Shown piece after piece: positions 34,111-46,747 of a DNA stretch of 64,000 bases. Below the pieces are notes generated by a model. That model had not been told where the DNA came from. It saw nothing but the letters and a program-made list of their open reading frames with translations, and did no database searches. Within the stretch, counting starts at the first letter, position 1, and each line of letters begins with the position of its first letter. A program made the translations under genes and the position numbers. The stretch is from Galaxea fascicularis (Eukaryota; Cnidaria; Anthozoa; Scleractinia; Euphylliidae). Location of the stretch: positions 30,747,872-30,811,871 of the forward strand of contig OX419337.1 of assembly GCA_948470475.1 (NCBI GenBank), read 5' to 3'.

Positions 34111-37100
34111 AAATTTGGTTATACTTTGAACGTTTAAAGCTCCACCTTGCTTTTACAAGCCTTGTTGTGTTGGGATTGACTGTTTCAATGCAAACCGGTC
34201 GACTTCGTTGAAAGGCCCAATAACACACTTTTCCTACCATTTTAACTAAAGCACGGTTGAGCCCGGGGCTGTACTGATCACCAGTCACGTATTAGGGACA
34301 AATTTCGGTTGTTTTCCGGCGTAGTTCACATAACCATAATCTATATTAAAGGCCCAGTTATCGATTTTTATAAGGGTAGGCCCCGCCTTCAGAACCATCC
34401 ATTACCCTTTTATATACCAATTTAGACACAAAGGGTACCCTTTTCGTATACTATCTTACTTTCCATTAAGAAATAATACCCCTTTCACAGACTTACTCAC
34501 TAACCCGTGTTATGAATGAATGGCTAAATTTTCATGTGGCGTTTAATGAATTTAAATGATAGTCATAAAATTTATCCCGGATGCTAATGATTGTATTTTA
34601 TTTATAATTTATTCCTGTCATGGTCCATAGTCTGTTATTTGAAGCTTACAAATTGGTTTATTTTCTTCTTTTCTTTTTTCTTCCTGCACAACTCGCCTCG
34701 ACTAGCTTAAGCTAAATGCGAGTTGTACATGTTCTTTTAAATTATTAAATATTAATAAAGTTTATTTGTTGTTAAAAAAAATGCGTCAGTTCGAAATACT
34801 TTGATTAAAGGCCCAATAAATAAATACCTAAATGACAGATTTCTCCCCCCTTCCCCCCCCTCTTCCCCCCGGGACCCAGTGTGATGAAATGTTTGTTGTT
34901 TGCAAATACGTGAAGAAAGAAATTAATTTCCAAATTCTGAGCTGCTTGAACTTAACTGAGTTGATCAACCAGACTAAACATTTGTACCCTGAAGAAGCAC
35001 GAAAATAACAGAGACAGTTGATCCGCTGATTGGTACAAACGAGCTTCATTTGATCTGATTTTCTCTCCCGCGATCACATGCATGTTCTTAATGGAATCAA
35101 GTTTGATGTTTTAAACCGGCATAGCACTAACAATACAAGGACGTTGACGATAACTCAACGACTTTAGCTGTACTTTAAGCTCTAATTTTCAAGGTTAACC
35201 ATTGTAATAAAAAGATTTCTGAAATTTAGTAGTTCGATAGTTGCAATTTTATTCCAGTTTTAATTACCGTCGAGAACATTCCAGGGTCCCTCCAGCATCA
35301 TAAAATTTTAACCGATCAATGTAGAATTTAAATAAACATCACAAAGCAAATCACTAGAGAGCAATCTGCATTAGCTCAATGATGGAGTAGGCTCCAACAT
35401 AACATGATACAGTCTCAGGTTCAACGGAATCAGCTTTTTCAACATCCGTTTGTCAGACCCGAGTGCCAAGAAGAGATGATCGACGTTGCAATGTACCAAG
35501 CGATATGACTTTACAATGAGTTTTATTAGTGTGGCTTGTGTGGTAAGACTTTAACATTTTCCTCCTATTTATTTTATTTTTGTTCTTGAAGTATCAGACA
35601 TTTAATATTTGGGATGCAGGGTTGGAAGTATACACTCTCCTTTATATCGGAACGTCTAATTTTGGAGTTGAGGCGCAACGTTCTTATTTTGTCGAGATTT
35701 GAGCCTGAAAACGTTCTTAAGGTGTTGGTAAATTTAGCTTCACAAAAAGCATTGAACATAGAGGTTCACAACGCGAAATAAAGTCACCAGATTTTGCACT
35801 GAAAACGCAGAAAAAGTTCATGCGTCCATAACATACTACTTATCTTAAATAAAGATGTTCTTAACTGACTCTCAGCCTGGGTTATGTTCTAAGTATGTTC
35901 TTAAAATTTGACTTAATCTTAGCCTCAGCGTTGTTGTAAAAGAGAAAAGAGTGTATACAATACGCAGGGACAGAAACGAAGTAAAGTCAACCGTAGTTGG
36001 GAACTAACATTAACAAACCAAGTTGTCTTTTATTCATTAAATAACTTGAGATGCGAGTCAATATTAAACGTTTAAAAGGTGAGTCTTACAAACAAACGAA
36101 CTGACTCTCAGTTTTATCAGTGCTAATGTTTAAGGCCAACTCGTTGTTTAATAAAGTTAGAAAAGTTAAGTTACGTACTTTTCATAGCTTCCTTTGAATA
36201 TTATATAATTTTGGCCGCCTTTTAATAAGACTTTTTGTTTCCTAAGAAGTAGGAACCGTAATTACTATCGACAGCCCGAATTTGCCACATTTATTACCTG
36301 CCAGACAAATTGAACCAAAATTATTCTAATTTTTTGTTGAAAAATTTAACAGTTTTAGGTGAATTGAAAAAACATAAGGGCTATACTGTACAGTAAGGTT
36401 AAAACATATGGTATTTTCAGGTATATCTTGATACTTTCCCACAGCAATCAATTATTTACCACAAGAATCAAAATCATTGTTAACGGGAAGAAAATACCTG
36501 ACGCCAATTCTTGTGTGATTCACGTCTTAATTAGATTATATGGAATGTACATCTTGTCTTTTGGAATCAACGCCCCAAAAAATATGTTTAGTCGCTAACC
36601 ATTCGCTGTTAAAAAAACAAGCAAATGATATTCAAACAAAATACTGTTAAAAATGAAGAGTTTTGGTGGTTTTGTCAGGTGGATCAACGTACATCGAAGC
36701 CAAAGGAATAATTGACCCGACGAAGTGCTTCTCACACGAATGTATCATTCCCCGCGACCTGTTTAAACGTTAGCCATTGTTCGACCGGTGGTTAAAATAG
36801 ATTTTCAAATTAAAAACGGCCAGCTCCTCCGCGATTACACGTTCACACTTTTGGCTGAAACTTGTCAGTCTAATTTGCATCAGAGAGTGTCTTCACAAAC
36901 TGCTGAAAAGCCTTAATTTGAGTGTCCAAAGTCAGGTTTAGAATTTTATGGCATAAAACTGTTTTGCGCTTGAAGAGGAGTAAGAAGAACAAATATTTTT
37001 TCGTGTGTGTAATCTATTTTCTATTTTGATTAAGTTCAATCTAAAACAGAAGAACTCCTGCAGTTAATTCGATCAGCATCTCAAGAGAGTTAATGCGTCC

Positions 37101-37828
37101 ATTCTTGTTGGTCTATATCTAGCGGTACATTTAATTAAAGAAATTACGTTCTGACAGTTTGATACTCTGATTCGACTGACCCATAGTCGTCACATTGTCG
37201 TACTTCTTTCCTACTGAATGGATAAAAATGTATGTATAATTTGTTTTATCGCTGAAGTGTCCTAACAAAGGGGAAAATGGCTTAAGAACGCTAGCTAACG
37301 CTACTTAAACAGTAGCGAAAAGAGACCTCGAATTTGAATATGGATTGAGGAAATTTACACTTGTGCGGAACTTCGAATCATTTTGACCTCTGCGAAACCA
37401 ATACGTACAGTGAAATACGTACTTACATTCCAAAGATGTCTAGCATGCATTCGAATTGAAACAGCTAACTTCACTCACAAGTCAAAAAAAATTTCAGTTT
37501 AAACCACTGAATATTTCCAGCAAGCCTAGAACATTCGTAAGCTCATACCGCTTTGACTAATTAAAGGCGCCTACGAAGCTTTACGGACGCGGAGTTTCTT
37601 AATTACAGAGATTTGATTATACTTCGAAATACTCGCTTCAATTTAACAATGCAATGTCTCTTTATTCACTCCTTCAAAATGCAAAATTACAGTGACCTTA
37701 AGCAGCTTGGAGGAAAAACACAACCAGCGCCTAGGCTTGTGCATGGAGAAAGTGGTGTAGCTGGTGTAATCAACCGGTCAATGTTAATAATCCCCTTTTA
37801 ACATCTTTAACTCATATAATGGACTTTT

Positions 37829-38038
37829 GCATTACGATTTCGCAAGGGTAAAGAGTACAGAACTATTACCGTCTATCGTTCTGCCCTCTCTGCTGTCCTG
37901 CCACTGATTGATGGTCACAAAGCAGGCTCACATCCTTTAGTTTGTCAGATGCTCAAGGGGATATATCAACTCCGCCCACCACAACCCCGTTGTGCTACTA
38001 CGTGGCAAGTCTCGAAAGTAGTGCAATTTAACTCATAG
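37829..38038 (+). pseudogene. Tyrosine-recombinase (DIRS/Crypton-like) fragment
   Basis: The frame GKEYRTITVYRSALSAVLPL, then HPLVCQMLKGIYQLRPPQPR, resembles the SAM-like core-binding domain of tyrosine recombinases carried by DIRS-type and related cnidarian elements (YRSA...HPLV...LLKG...RPPQPR). It stops at TAG 38036. The catalytic R-H-x-x-R-H-Y region is absent, so this is a dead remnant. Confidence 0.68.
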
Positions 38039-40202
38039 ACCCTCACAGGGTTTCGGATCTTCAAGTTCTCAGGTTACGTATTTACATTCGGCGGAGCTGA
38101 ACTGTAAGTGGCAGTGACAAAGAATGTAAATATTTTCCTGTTGGTATGAAATGCACGTCTGCCGCTATGGCTGCATTAACTTAGTCTATTGTTGTAAGCA
38201 GTATATAAGGTTTGACAGTATGTAATGTACTCATCTCAGCTCTCGAACTTTTAAATTTTATTATAGATTGCTTCATTTTGTATGTCTGTAAATCTTACAT
38301 CACCTCTAGCCCCCAGAGGTTAGTGCGCCTGCATTTGTTTGGGGAATACGTTCCCATTTTTTCCTAACGGGTTTTAGGGTTTTCGTATCAGGCGGTTGCA
38401 CATGTGTTATAGCCTGAGTGATATTTATCTTCCTATATTTCTTGCAACTACTTCTTATTTGAGCTTTGTAACGATACTCGGACGGCATTAAACCTTTCTT
38501 GTCGGGCCTTTAATGTATGCGTCCATTTGGACCTGTACATTCTACAGACGCATGGTTACTCTTTAAGAATTGGAAAGTTGAAATGAAGCATTGATACTTT
38601 GAAATGGTTAGTGCTTTGAATTTCAACACCCCATATATGCGCTACAATGGCCGATTTCCATTGAACATGACTGTTTGGTTCCCTACAAAACCCAAACTGT
38701 CCGAAGTGAACGCCCTCAGACAACACCAAAATATACGATTTTTGTCTTTAAGATTCCGATACAAAAACTCCTCCTGGTGCCCAAAAACGACATTTGCAGT
38801 AAAGTTCAGCTCCAGCACTCTCATTCTCTGCCACATTTTTCTGCTCACTTGTTTAGCACGTCGAGGAAAAGCTATTGAAGTAGAGCTATCCCCACTCATC
38901 CGAAAGGTTCGTCGTCACGAGCGAAATGAATTCTGGGTAATTCCTTGATAACGGCGACATGGAAGTCCGCCAATTTCTGTTCCATAGATTTTTTCCTTTT
39001 TGTGTCGAGCCATCCAGTCCTGCTGGCGAAATCTTGTACTGATTGCATTATTTAGAAGTCAAAATAAGCCAAAATTGCCACGCTAGGTCCTGGAATCCCT
39101 CTTCAGAAAGGCCAGAAAGACAACCTCACTCTTCAACCGTCATGACTCGGCGACACACTCGTGGCGGCTAAATCGCTTTGAAATTGTTTTTCACCTCTGG
39201 TTTCTTTCAGAGGATTGCCTCTACCCCTAAACCAGCTTGATGATGCCAGGCTAGGGGCTTCTGAAGCGGAAAATGGCTCGAAAAAACACTTATAAGTCGC
39301 ATACTAACCAGCGTGACAAAAACAAGAGAGCCTTCAGTGCTGAAGATCAGCGAAAATCACCAAGGTAACGCCAAATAAGGAATCACCAGGTCGTCTCGAT
39401 CGCTGACACTCAGAGAATTTCAGAAATAGCTCAAGAAAATTTTGACAAGAAAGAGTTAAAACACCCAGGCTCTCAGTTCGAGCTGCACACCCATTCCTGT
39501 GTACGAGTCATGAATATAAATAAAAAAGCCTTCTATGGGGTATGCACACCTTCTTTTGGCTCGTCACGCAATCTTTCCGAAATTGAAGGTTCAGGAGCGG
39601 AACCAGGATTTTTTAATGAGGGGTGGCTGATACAGTCGGCCACCAAACTATGCTATATTTTTGGGACCCCTCCTGGATCCGCCCCTGGGGTCGTAGGCAG
39701 TGGCGTCGTAGATCGGAGTACTAAACACTTTAGAGAGATACAGGTACTATGGAGTTTCCTTGCCCAAGTGAGTTATGATCCAAGCTACTCGATTGTGAAG
39801 TTTTTCTAGTCTATCAGAAAGGCTTTTGCTTAACCCTTCTCAAACTACATATCAACGATTCAACGATTTAGGGCTGGAAACCAACATGCCCAGTCTCCCC
39901 TCGTTATTAAACGCTTGACAGATATTCTGTTATCACTTCGGTCGAGAGTATATAATTCGTAAGTGGGACATTCTTGATCTACGATGTAAGTGATTTTCGT
40001 TAGGAGTAACTGCAAATATCGTTCGAAATTGGTAAGTCGATAGAAATGCGTCCGATTCAAACGAGCAATGGTTGCGATTTGTATGAGCCGAAATTCAACC
40101 GCTGATGTGTTATGGAAATCGTGGCTAGCCAAATGGGTAAGCGAGCTTCTCTGTTGAAATCCTCTGGAAAGTTAGTTAAGTTGTGGTAGGACGAAGGACC
40201 CT
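38039..40202. other. Mobile-DNA-rich stretch, no host gene called
   Basis: Contains an open frame on both strands at 38604-38948 with no domain, and sequence near 39590-39710 of a common repeat type (CCACCAAACTATGCTATATT, GGGACCCCTCCTGGATCC). Nothing here has splice-supported coding structure. Confidence 0.4.
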
Positions 40203-40545
40203 TACAACGATAGCTGAGAAGAAACACTGTATATTTCTACGAGGACAACACGGTTGGAAATTAAAAGAAAATTTGATTACGGAATGCGGACTGGGAACAA
40301 ATACGTCGATTAAGGATGAATCAGTGAGGATTACGGATCTGAGACTATGTATACTATGGGGACAAGACCTTCTAGGTGAGGTCTTGTTGAAGTCTTTGTG
40401 ATACATACAAATAACGGAGTTGACACAGATGGAATTAGAATCCGTCAGTGTTTGCAGGTGTGTAGGCTGTCCCAGTCGTCTCTTTCGCTACTGCTCCCTA
40501 GTAAGCGAGGTAGTTTGAAAAATGTTTGGAAATATTTCCACACAG

Positions 40546-41712
40546 CCCCGCACATTGATTGTACACGCATCACTGTCATACTAACCCTGTCCCAAAAAAT
40601 GAATAGAGTTTGAGTCACAAGATGCATGAGTATAATTAAGGTATGAGGCTGTGCAGAAATCATGCCTCCTTGTTCAGTTCAACTATGAAGTATTGCAAGA
40701 CAAACTTTGGTAATTTATGACATTTTGGCAAAAATACCATGGATGAGGATCATGGATAGTTTGTTGTGTCTGTGTAATGCCTTGTCTTTAATTTATACCA
40801 TGTCTTTAGACAGCAGTCGTCATTTATACCAAATCAGTAATTTATACCGAGTCTGCAACCTTGCATTGATCCATCACTAATTTATACCTATTTGGTGTTT
40901 ATACCTATTTGTACTTAGTCCATAGTCCACAGTCCTTAGTCTGGATTTAATGCTGATCAGTTGAAAATTGAAAGCTGGGTTAATCAGCCCTTGCGACAGT
41001 TTGTTATTAATATTTTGGAAGGTTACTAATTCAGCTTTGGTATTCAAGTTCACCTATTCCCTGGCCCTGGATGGATAGAATTATTTCTTCCCTCCCTATT
41101 TTCGTGTATGATTATGTCATATGTGTAAAGTTCCACAGACCGACCACCCCACAAGTCTCTTCTTATGGTTTGCCTCACCAAGTGGCCCTCTGGGCTCCCT
41201 CGTACTTGCCAGATTGCAAGTATAATCAAAGACTGAACCGTGTTGCAGCTGAAAATTATTCTTTAGTGGGAACTAATGCTTTCATTTCTACCTTGCTTAC
41301 CAGGCATTTCTTTATTTTTCTTCTCAAACAACCTTGGTGGAAGGAAACTCGAGCTTTGTAGGTGAGTAATCTTATTTTCAATTGTTCAGTGGATTATTAT
41401 TATAATTGCTAGTCTAATACAGTGCAAATCTCACAATCGGTTTTGTAGTAGTAGCAACAGTAAGAGTAGAAGTAGGAATAGTAGTGGTAATGGTAATACA
41501 TGTAGTAGTGATAGTGGTAGTGGTACTGAGAGTGTTCTTTTTGTTGTTAGTATCAATATGATGGTAAATATTACTGCTGTTATGGTTGCTGTTGTTTCTG
41601 TGTCATTTTCGTTATCATTGTCTTTGCCAAAGCTATTTACATCATTATTGTCATTGCTACTGGTTTTATTGGCATCAAATATTCATAGGAATTTATTGTT
41701 TTCTTTTGCCAG
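40546..41712. other. Upstream region of the mosaic gene; imperfect GTAGTG microsatellite
   Basis: No signal-peptide exon was found. 41440-41540 is an imperfect GTAGTA/GGTAGTGG microsatellite related in motif to the large satellite at 56.4 kb. A plus-strand frame at 41071-41361 has no domain and no clear splice context. The first exon of the mosaic gene must be here or further left. Confidence 0.45.
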
Positions 41713-42333
41713 GTCGTGACTGTCTCGACCTTCTTTATCATGGCTTTAACATGTCCGGTTTGTATTACGTTGACCCTGACGGCGAAGGTGCTTTCCAAGT
41801 TCGGTGCGACCAGGAAACAGCCGGTGGTGGCTGGGTTGTGTTCCAAAGGCGTATTGATGGTACTGTTGCTTTCGAAGACCAAAATTGGGACCAGTACAAA
41901 AACGGATTTGGCAACTTGTCGCATGAATTCTGGCTTGGCAATGATAAATTGCATCGACTCACTTTGATGAGCCAACAGCTTCTAGTGGAATTCGAAGGCT
42001 CTTCACGGGACGTGGCCCACGCTTCTTATGAAACGTTTTCTGTGCAGTCTGAAAGTGCAAAGTACAAACTAAGTGTGAGTGGATATTCTGGTACAGCGGG
42101 AGACTCCTTTTCATTGCATAACGACGTGAAGTTTTCCACCCATGATCAAGTCAATGATAAATACCATGGACGTTGCAGCGTCTCGTATCCCGGAGGATGG
42201 TGGTTCTACCACTGTTCACCGCGCTCTTTCCTAAACGGCGGTTATGCAAGGTCAATGGGGATGATCTGGCATTCGTGGAAAAATGCATTCTATAAGCTTA
42301 AACATTCGACAATGAAAATACGAACGTTCAAGG
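41713..42333 (+). CDS. Fibrinogen C-terminal (FReD) domain exon
   Basis: A complete fibrinogen-related domain in one exon. Acceptor TTTTGCCAG at 41712, donor AAGG|GTAAGT at 42334, phase 1 at both ends. It reads GRDCLDLLYHGFNMSGLYYV, CDQETAGGGWVVFQRRIDGT, FEDQNWDQYKNGFGNLSHEF, FSTHDQVNDKYHGRCSVSYP, GGWWFYHCSPRSFLNGGY, ending KLKHSTMKIRTFK. Key points are the FQRR strand, the W..Y..GFG..EFWLGN core, and the cysteine pair around the calcium/ligand site (RCSVSYPGGWWFYHC). Secreted FReD proteins such as ficolins and tachylectins bind acetylated sugars or matrix partners. Ligand here unknown. The upstream open frame is treated as intron. Confidence 0.92.
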
Positions 42334-42921
42334 GTAAGTGTTGGATGAAGATAGAAATAAAAATCATGACGACCTCGACGAAATCGACTCGCGGCATAGA
42401 TGATTACTACGCCGCTTACAATTACGTCATCACGGTAACGACAGCGATAATGATGGCAATCATGATTATCAATGCCACTAAAAGATATAAATGTTTTGAT
42501 GGACGCTGCCGATTTCTTGTTCATTAGGGATGCTGTGGCAAGTTAGCTCATTTTATTGATTTCATTTGAAACACAATCCTGCACGCTCTCGGCAAATTAA
42601 TTAACGAATTGAGCAAATTTGTCAGTGTGTGTGTGCTCTGATGACGGACAGAGGACTTCGGAACGTAGTAGGAACAAAAAAGTACGCTACGAGGCGTAGG
42701 CGCGTAGTGTGACTGATGTTCTTAGCACGCGCGTTTTGAAATCCTCCAAACGTTGTCAGATAGCGTTGCTGCTTTGAAAATGACTAAGCCAGTGTTTGCT
42801 GATTACTCTGATCGTTTTTTCGCCGTACGTTCTCTCTGATAATAGATATGCCAATGGTCGACAGAGATCCCGATTTAACAATATTTTCCGATTCAGTTAT
42901 ACCATTGTTACATTGTTTCAG

Positions 42922-43153
42922 AGAGACCCTGGGACGTCTATCTCAACTTTTCTGGTTCCCAGACTCAAGATTTTGCTTTAGTTCCTGCGGTGTTGGACTT
43001 TAAAGGCCTCACCGTGTCGTTGTGGATGAGATGCCCCATTTCTCAAACCTGGTCAACGTTGTTTTCCCTGGTTAACACACCGCTAGAGAGACTTCTTGAA
43101 TTTTCCTTCGTAGGCGAAAGACACTGTAAAATTACTCTTGACAACGTTGTTAG
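42922..43153 (+). CDS. Pentraxin-type domain, exon 1
   Basis: Acceptor TTGTTTCAG at 42921 and donor TTAG|GTAAGT at 43154. Entry phase 1 joins the FReD exon; exit phase is 2. It reads ERPWDVYLNFSGSQTQDFAL, DFKGLTVSLWMRCPISQTWS, LFSLVNTPLERLLEFSFVGE. The pattern F....LT.S.W........TLFSY is the start of a pentraxin / concanavalin-like jelly roll. Confidence 0.8.
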
Positions 43154-43578
43154 GTAAGTTCGTATTCGATAAATAAATACTTAGCACTAAAGTCTGTAAA
43201 GATGAACTTTTAAAATTCGTGAGAAGACGGTTATGTGGTTATATAATTAACAACGTTTGTCTTCACATCAGGCAAGATTTTATTCACTCAGTGATATATA
43301 ACTTAGTACTGTCTTTCAAAAGCTCGAGTAGCCTCCAGCTACGTCGTCATGCATCATTAATACCATATGCTCAACTTAAGTATAAGTTAACGGATGCACT
43401 TTGGTTTGACGTTAAATTGTGGTAAAATGTTAAGGGGGCAGTAAAATATGGATGTTTTATACTTGACAGCACATTCTTTCTTTGAAAAGGTAACAAAACA
43501 AAGAATCCTATTTTTGTTGCAACGTAGCTGCCATGGAATTGTTAATAGTCGAGTGAAATTTCTTTTTTATGTTTGTAG

Positions 43579-43967
43579 GGAATACACCTCAAATCATGGC
43601 TTTGTTCAATCCGGCTGGCATCACGTACTGTTAACATGGAACGTTTCAACCGGTGCCTGGTGCTTCTACGTGGACAACAAAGTAGGATTTCATGGTGACC
43701 TCATCTTAGACGTAACTGCCTTTCCTGGAGGTCAGTTGATTCTTGGCCAATCAAAGAACATTTCTGGTGCCATAAATAGCGATCAAAGCTTGAGAGCAGA
43801 CATCTTGCACTTCAATATGTGGGATCATGTGTTCACTGCACAAGAAGTTCTTCATGTTTACTTAAACTGCAGTGTTCAGTTGGGCACACTCGTGTCTTGG
43901 CCAGATGTTCAAGTCAGGGTGTATGGTGATATAAAAAGGATTGAGATTGTGAGATGTAAAGCTAATG
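43579..43967 (+). CDS. Pentraxin-type domain, exon 2
   Basis: Acceptor GTTTGTAG at 43578 and donor AATG|GTAAGC at 43968. Entry phase 2, exit phase 1. It reads FVQSGWHHVLLTWNVSTGAW, CFYVDNKVGFHGDLILDVTA, GGQLILGQSKNISGAINSDQ, LHFNMWDHVFTAQEVLHVYL. The WHHVLLTW...GAW.FYVD and G.L.LGQ....G...S..G/L.....F.MWD series is diagnostic of pentraxins. It ends in a short linker with one Cys. Pentraxins are secreted calcium-dependent pattern-recognition lectins; the calcium residues here were not individually verified. Confidence 0.85.
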
Positions 43968-44112
43968 GTAAGCCTTACATATAAACAATGTACTGCATAA
44001 TCAAAATGATGCAGAGTGGGTTCACTTGACCCGTGAAACAATTTTTATTGTAATAATAAAAGCGTAATAGTCAAATACACACAAAAGAATACTACGGAAA
44101 TAGTGTCAGTAC

Positions 44113-44225
44113 AGTCGAACTTCCTGTAAGCGGACACCCGCGGGACCTCAACTTGCAGTTGGTGTCCGCTTACGGGAGGTCGGTTTCCGCTAAGGGGCCT
44201 TGTTGAAAAACAAAAGTACCATGCG
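44113..44225. mobile_element. Tc1-like terminus / hairpin MITE
   Basis: CAGTCGAACTTCCTGTAAGC starts a hairpin in which GTAAGCGGACACC is answered by GGTGTCCGCTTAC. CAGTCGAACCTCC-like ends with GGACACC hairpins occur in Tc1/mariner MITEs. It is in the intron after the pentraxin exons. Confidence 0.5.
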
Positions 44226-45083
44226 AGGTAGGGTATCAGTGATGACTTCTAGCTATTAACTTTAAATGAAAATGAAAATTGTAACTAGTTACATCTAGAA
44301 TGCCCGAAAACGTCTCGGTTACAGTCAAAGACAGGCAAGCGTTCCCGTCTGCGTTAACGGACTAATGAATTCATTGACGCAAAATTGATTCCGTTCATGG
44401 ATTCAATAATCTGTGCAGGAAATAAATAATCCAATATTCAAATTGAGGCTTGATTCAAAAATTGAATGTTGACTGGATTAATGAAAACATGCTTTACCAA
44501 ATATGGAAGATAAATCGAAGCATGGTCGATTCCCCCGATCGATATTTGCCGTTTCTTTTGAGCAATAGTAGTTGTGAATGTTTACAAAAGAACCAGATTG
44601 ATCTTACTTGTCTGCAATGGTCGACAATTTTGTTGACCCCTCGCAATGTTACCTTGGAAACCTTGATATATCATTTGCACGGAAACCCTGATTGTTCAAC
44701 TCTATAATTTCTTCTCGAAAAGCGCCAGACAGAGCCTAGTCTCCGTCGCAGCCGTTTTTTGGGATGTCACGCATGCCCCCCTCCCCCACCCCCACCAGCA
44801 ATTTCTGAAAACACGCGTGATGATTTATCCTTAATTTTACTTGGCTCCATGCGATAACCTATACCAATCAGGTACAAGACGGTTAATCTGCAACTCACTT
44901 CTGTGGTTAGTGGTTTCTCTTTGCGGTTTCATCACGTGTCTGATTGGTTAAAGAACAATAAACATTCCAGAAATAATTCCTAGTATTTGCGGTTTTGTGA
45001 GCTCGAGACTGTGTTTTTGTTTTTTGTTTTTTGGCTTACGTGTTTTTTCTGGTTGCTAACATCTTCTGTCTCTTCTAATTTAG
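44226..45083. other. Intron sequence
   Basis: No exon recognised. A C-rich run (CCCCCCTCCCCCACCCCCAC) lies near 44777-44800. The open frame 44450-44707 has no domain. Confidence 0.45.
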
Positions 45084-45323
45084 CAACTTACGACTGGCCG
45101 CTGTCCAAGCTGAACAGTAACAAAACATTTCGTGAGTTGATTACCGGCAGAGAAGCAACTATTGGAGGTGTACTAGATGACTCGATCTTGCACTCAACAC
45201 TCGGAGTCGCCACCAGAGAAGGAACGTCTTTCATTGACCTTGGTAATTCAGCGGACACCTGTTTGGGCAACCTAGAACTTTGTGAAAATGGACTTTCTGT
45301 CGGATTTTGGATGAACTACAGAG
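45084..45323 (+). CDS. LamG/concanavalin-like domain, N-terminal half
   Basis: A 240-base symmetric exon, phase 1-1: acceptor TAATTTAG at 45083, donor AGAG|GTCAGC at 45324. It reads ATYDWPLSKLNSNKTFRELI, TGREATIGGVLDDSILHSTL, TSFIDLGNSADTCLGNLELC, ENGLSVGFWMNYRG. The W.L........D........G........G.AL....G..I.LG......C......C..GL.V.FW pattern is the first half of a LamG-like fold. Its natural second half is at 53586-54017. In-frame joining to that exon gives a complete domain (FWMNYRG then NYIMSSGG), but four other domain exons lie between. Confidence 0.82.
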
Positions 45324-46507
45324 GTCAGCAGGAAATGTTTACTTACATAGTTATTTGACATTTTTGAAACAGATGCATAAACAGCGACAAATCTAAATTT
45401 CATGAACTTACTGCTTGCAGAGTACGTAATGCATTTGTTTTACAAAGTATAATTAGATTTGTTGGGCATGTGTGAGTGCATGCGTGGTGTTTCCAGCGCT
45501 GTTGTCGTAGTTTTTGCCTGCGAAATACAGGTCCAGTGTTGGTCCAATGTTACCCTGCCCAAGCTGAATGACCTCTGTGACCATGGGCTCAGCAAAGCAT
45601 AGGGGTGGAGTCTGATTCAAACCAGTAATCTGACAGGTCTTGGGTTCGCTTGATGTAGAGGATCCAGAATTTCTTTTTCCATAGACGATTTAGCAGTGAT
45701 CAAACGAGCGAAATTATTCTGGTCCGGTAGTTTTTGTTTTGTAAAGTTGATATATATACTCAAACCTGATTGGAAGTCATCGTCAGTCAGTTTGTAACGT
45801 TAGCAGATAAAATTCCCCAGCCATTAACCTGTTTGGCTGTACACCAATGGACATTTGACTAACCTAAGACGGATGGAATCGTACCTGGCGCTGTTTATAA
45901 TCTTCGTAGCCAATAAAAACACAGCTTTTTGGACAGACGTCCCGGCATCATCGTTAAGCAATCAGGTCAGCGACCAGAGAATTTACTGACGTCGTACAAA
46001 TCAATTGACTCTTATAATATCTTCAACTCAGGTTCAACTTGTCGAAATGTCAGCCAATGCCACCTCAAACAGTCCTCTTTACGACTTCATGGACTCGCAA
46101 TTAATCGAATTTGTTTAACATGGAAAATGCTATCGAACTGTCCACGGTCTAAAATACTGCGAAGTGTGTTAGTAAGTAAGACTAAAGAAAGATAAATTTC
46201 CCGTCAGGCGCTAACGTTCTTGAGAAAACCTAAACTTTGGTCATTTGATGTTGCTGTTCTGCGGAGGACGGAAAGAAAGGTACTAAAATGTGAAACGCAC
46301 GTGCAAAGCAATTGTTTTTGCTCATTAAACCCATTGTTTTGTGGCGTTCTCGTTGCCGTTGCCGTCCTCGTTGCTTAAGCTCCCCAGTCTCCCGTGGTTA
46401 CACCCAGTGAAGCGCTATTGTCGGGTCCATGAATGAAAGGAGAGATCGACAAAAGCAAATGCCGGCCGTGTTTATTGATTTTTCTTACTGTTTTGTCTCT
46501 GTTGCAG
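45324..46507. other. Intron with SINE-like and repeat sequence
   Basis: 46289-46388 matches the repeat at 1105-1205 (inverted), ending TTGCCGTCCTCGTTGCTTAA. Near 45630 GGTCTTGGGTTCGCTTGATG has a weak B-box look. No exon seen. Confidence 0.45.
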
Positions 46508-46747
46508 TGAGTTTCGTTTCTGATATTCTGGGAATGAACAGCAGATATCAAGATGTCCTACGCGAGTGGCTTGATCCTTGGGTACCAGCAAATGTCCGGT
46601 GGATTTTATGCTACAGGGCTTCCGATCATAGTTTTAGGGCGAAAATCTTTCACAAGAAATGTGGCAGCACGTGGCGTGTTGCGACAATCACTTTAATAAA
46701 AGTTGGACGCTATGTGTTCGGCGGATTTGCTGACCAAAGCTGGAGAG
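46508..46747 (+). CDS. TLDc domain 1, N-terminal half
   Basis: Symmetric 240-base exon, phase 1-1. Acceptor CTGTTGCAG at 46507, donor AGAG|GTAAGT at 46748. It reads RYQDVLREWLDPWVPANVRW, ILCYRASDHSFRAKIFHKKC, ITLIKVGRYVFGGFADQSW. W.L.YRAS.(D)GF.A..FH..C....T...(I)...YVFGGF.D..W is the hallmark of TLDc. The known family members are mostly intracellular and linked to oxidation resistance and V-ATPase regulation, so its place between secreted-type domains is unexpected. Confidence 0.9.

Larger units (their letters stand above)
34888..40545. repeat. Segmental duplication, copy B (diverged)
   Basis: Holds the partners of the blocks in copy A (0.69-4.35 kb) in the same order, but is 2 kb longer. 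The extra length lies mainly at 37.6-40.2 kb and includes a tyrosine-recombinase fragment. 40203-40545 is the best-conserved block (AGAAACACTGTATATTTCTA, ACAAATAACGGAGTTGA, GTGTGTAGGCTGT). No host gene is visible. The copies bracket both minus-strand genes. Confidence 0.7.

Noticed and set aside
38604..38948. Gene with overlapping frames on both strands
   Set aside because: No splice context or domain; overlapping open frames on both strands in AT-balanced DNA are common by chance.
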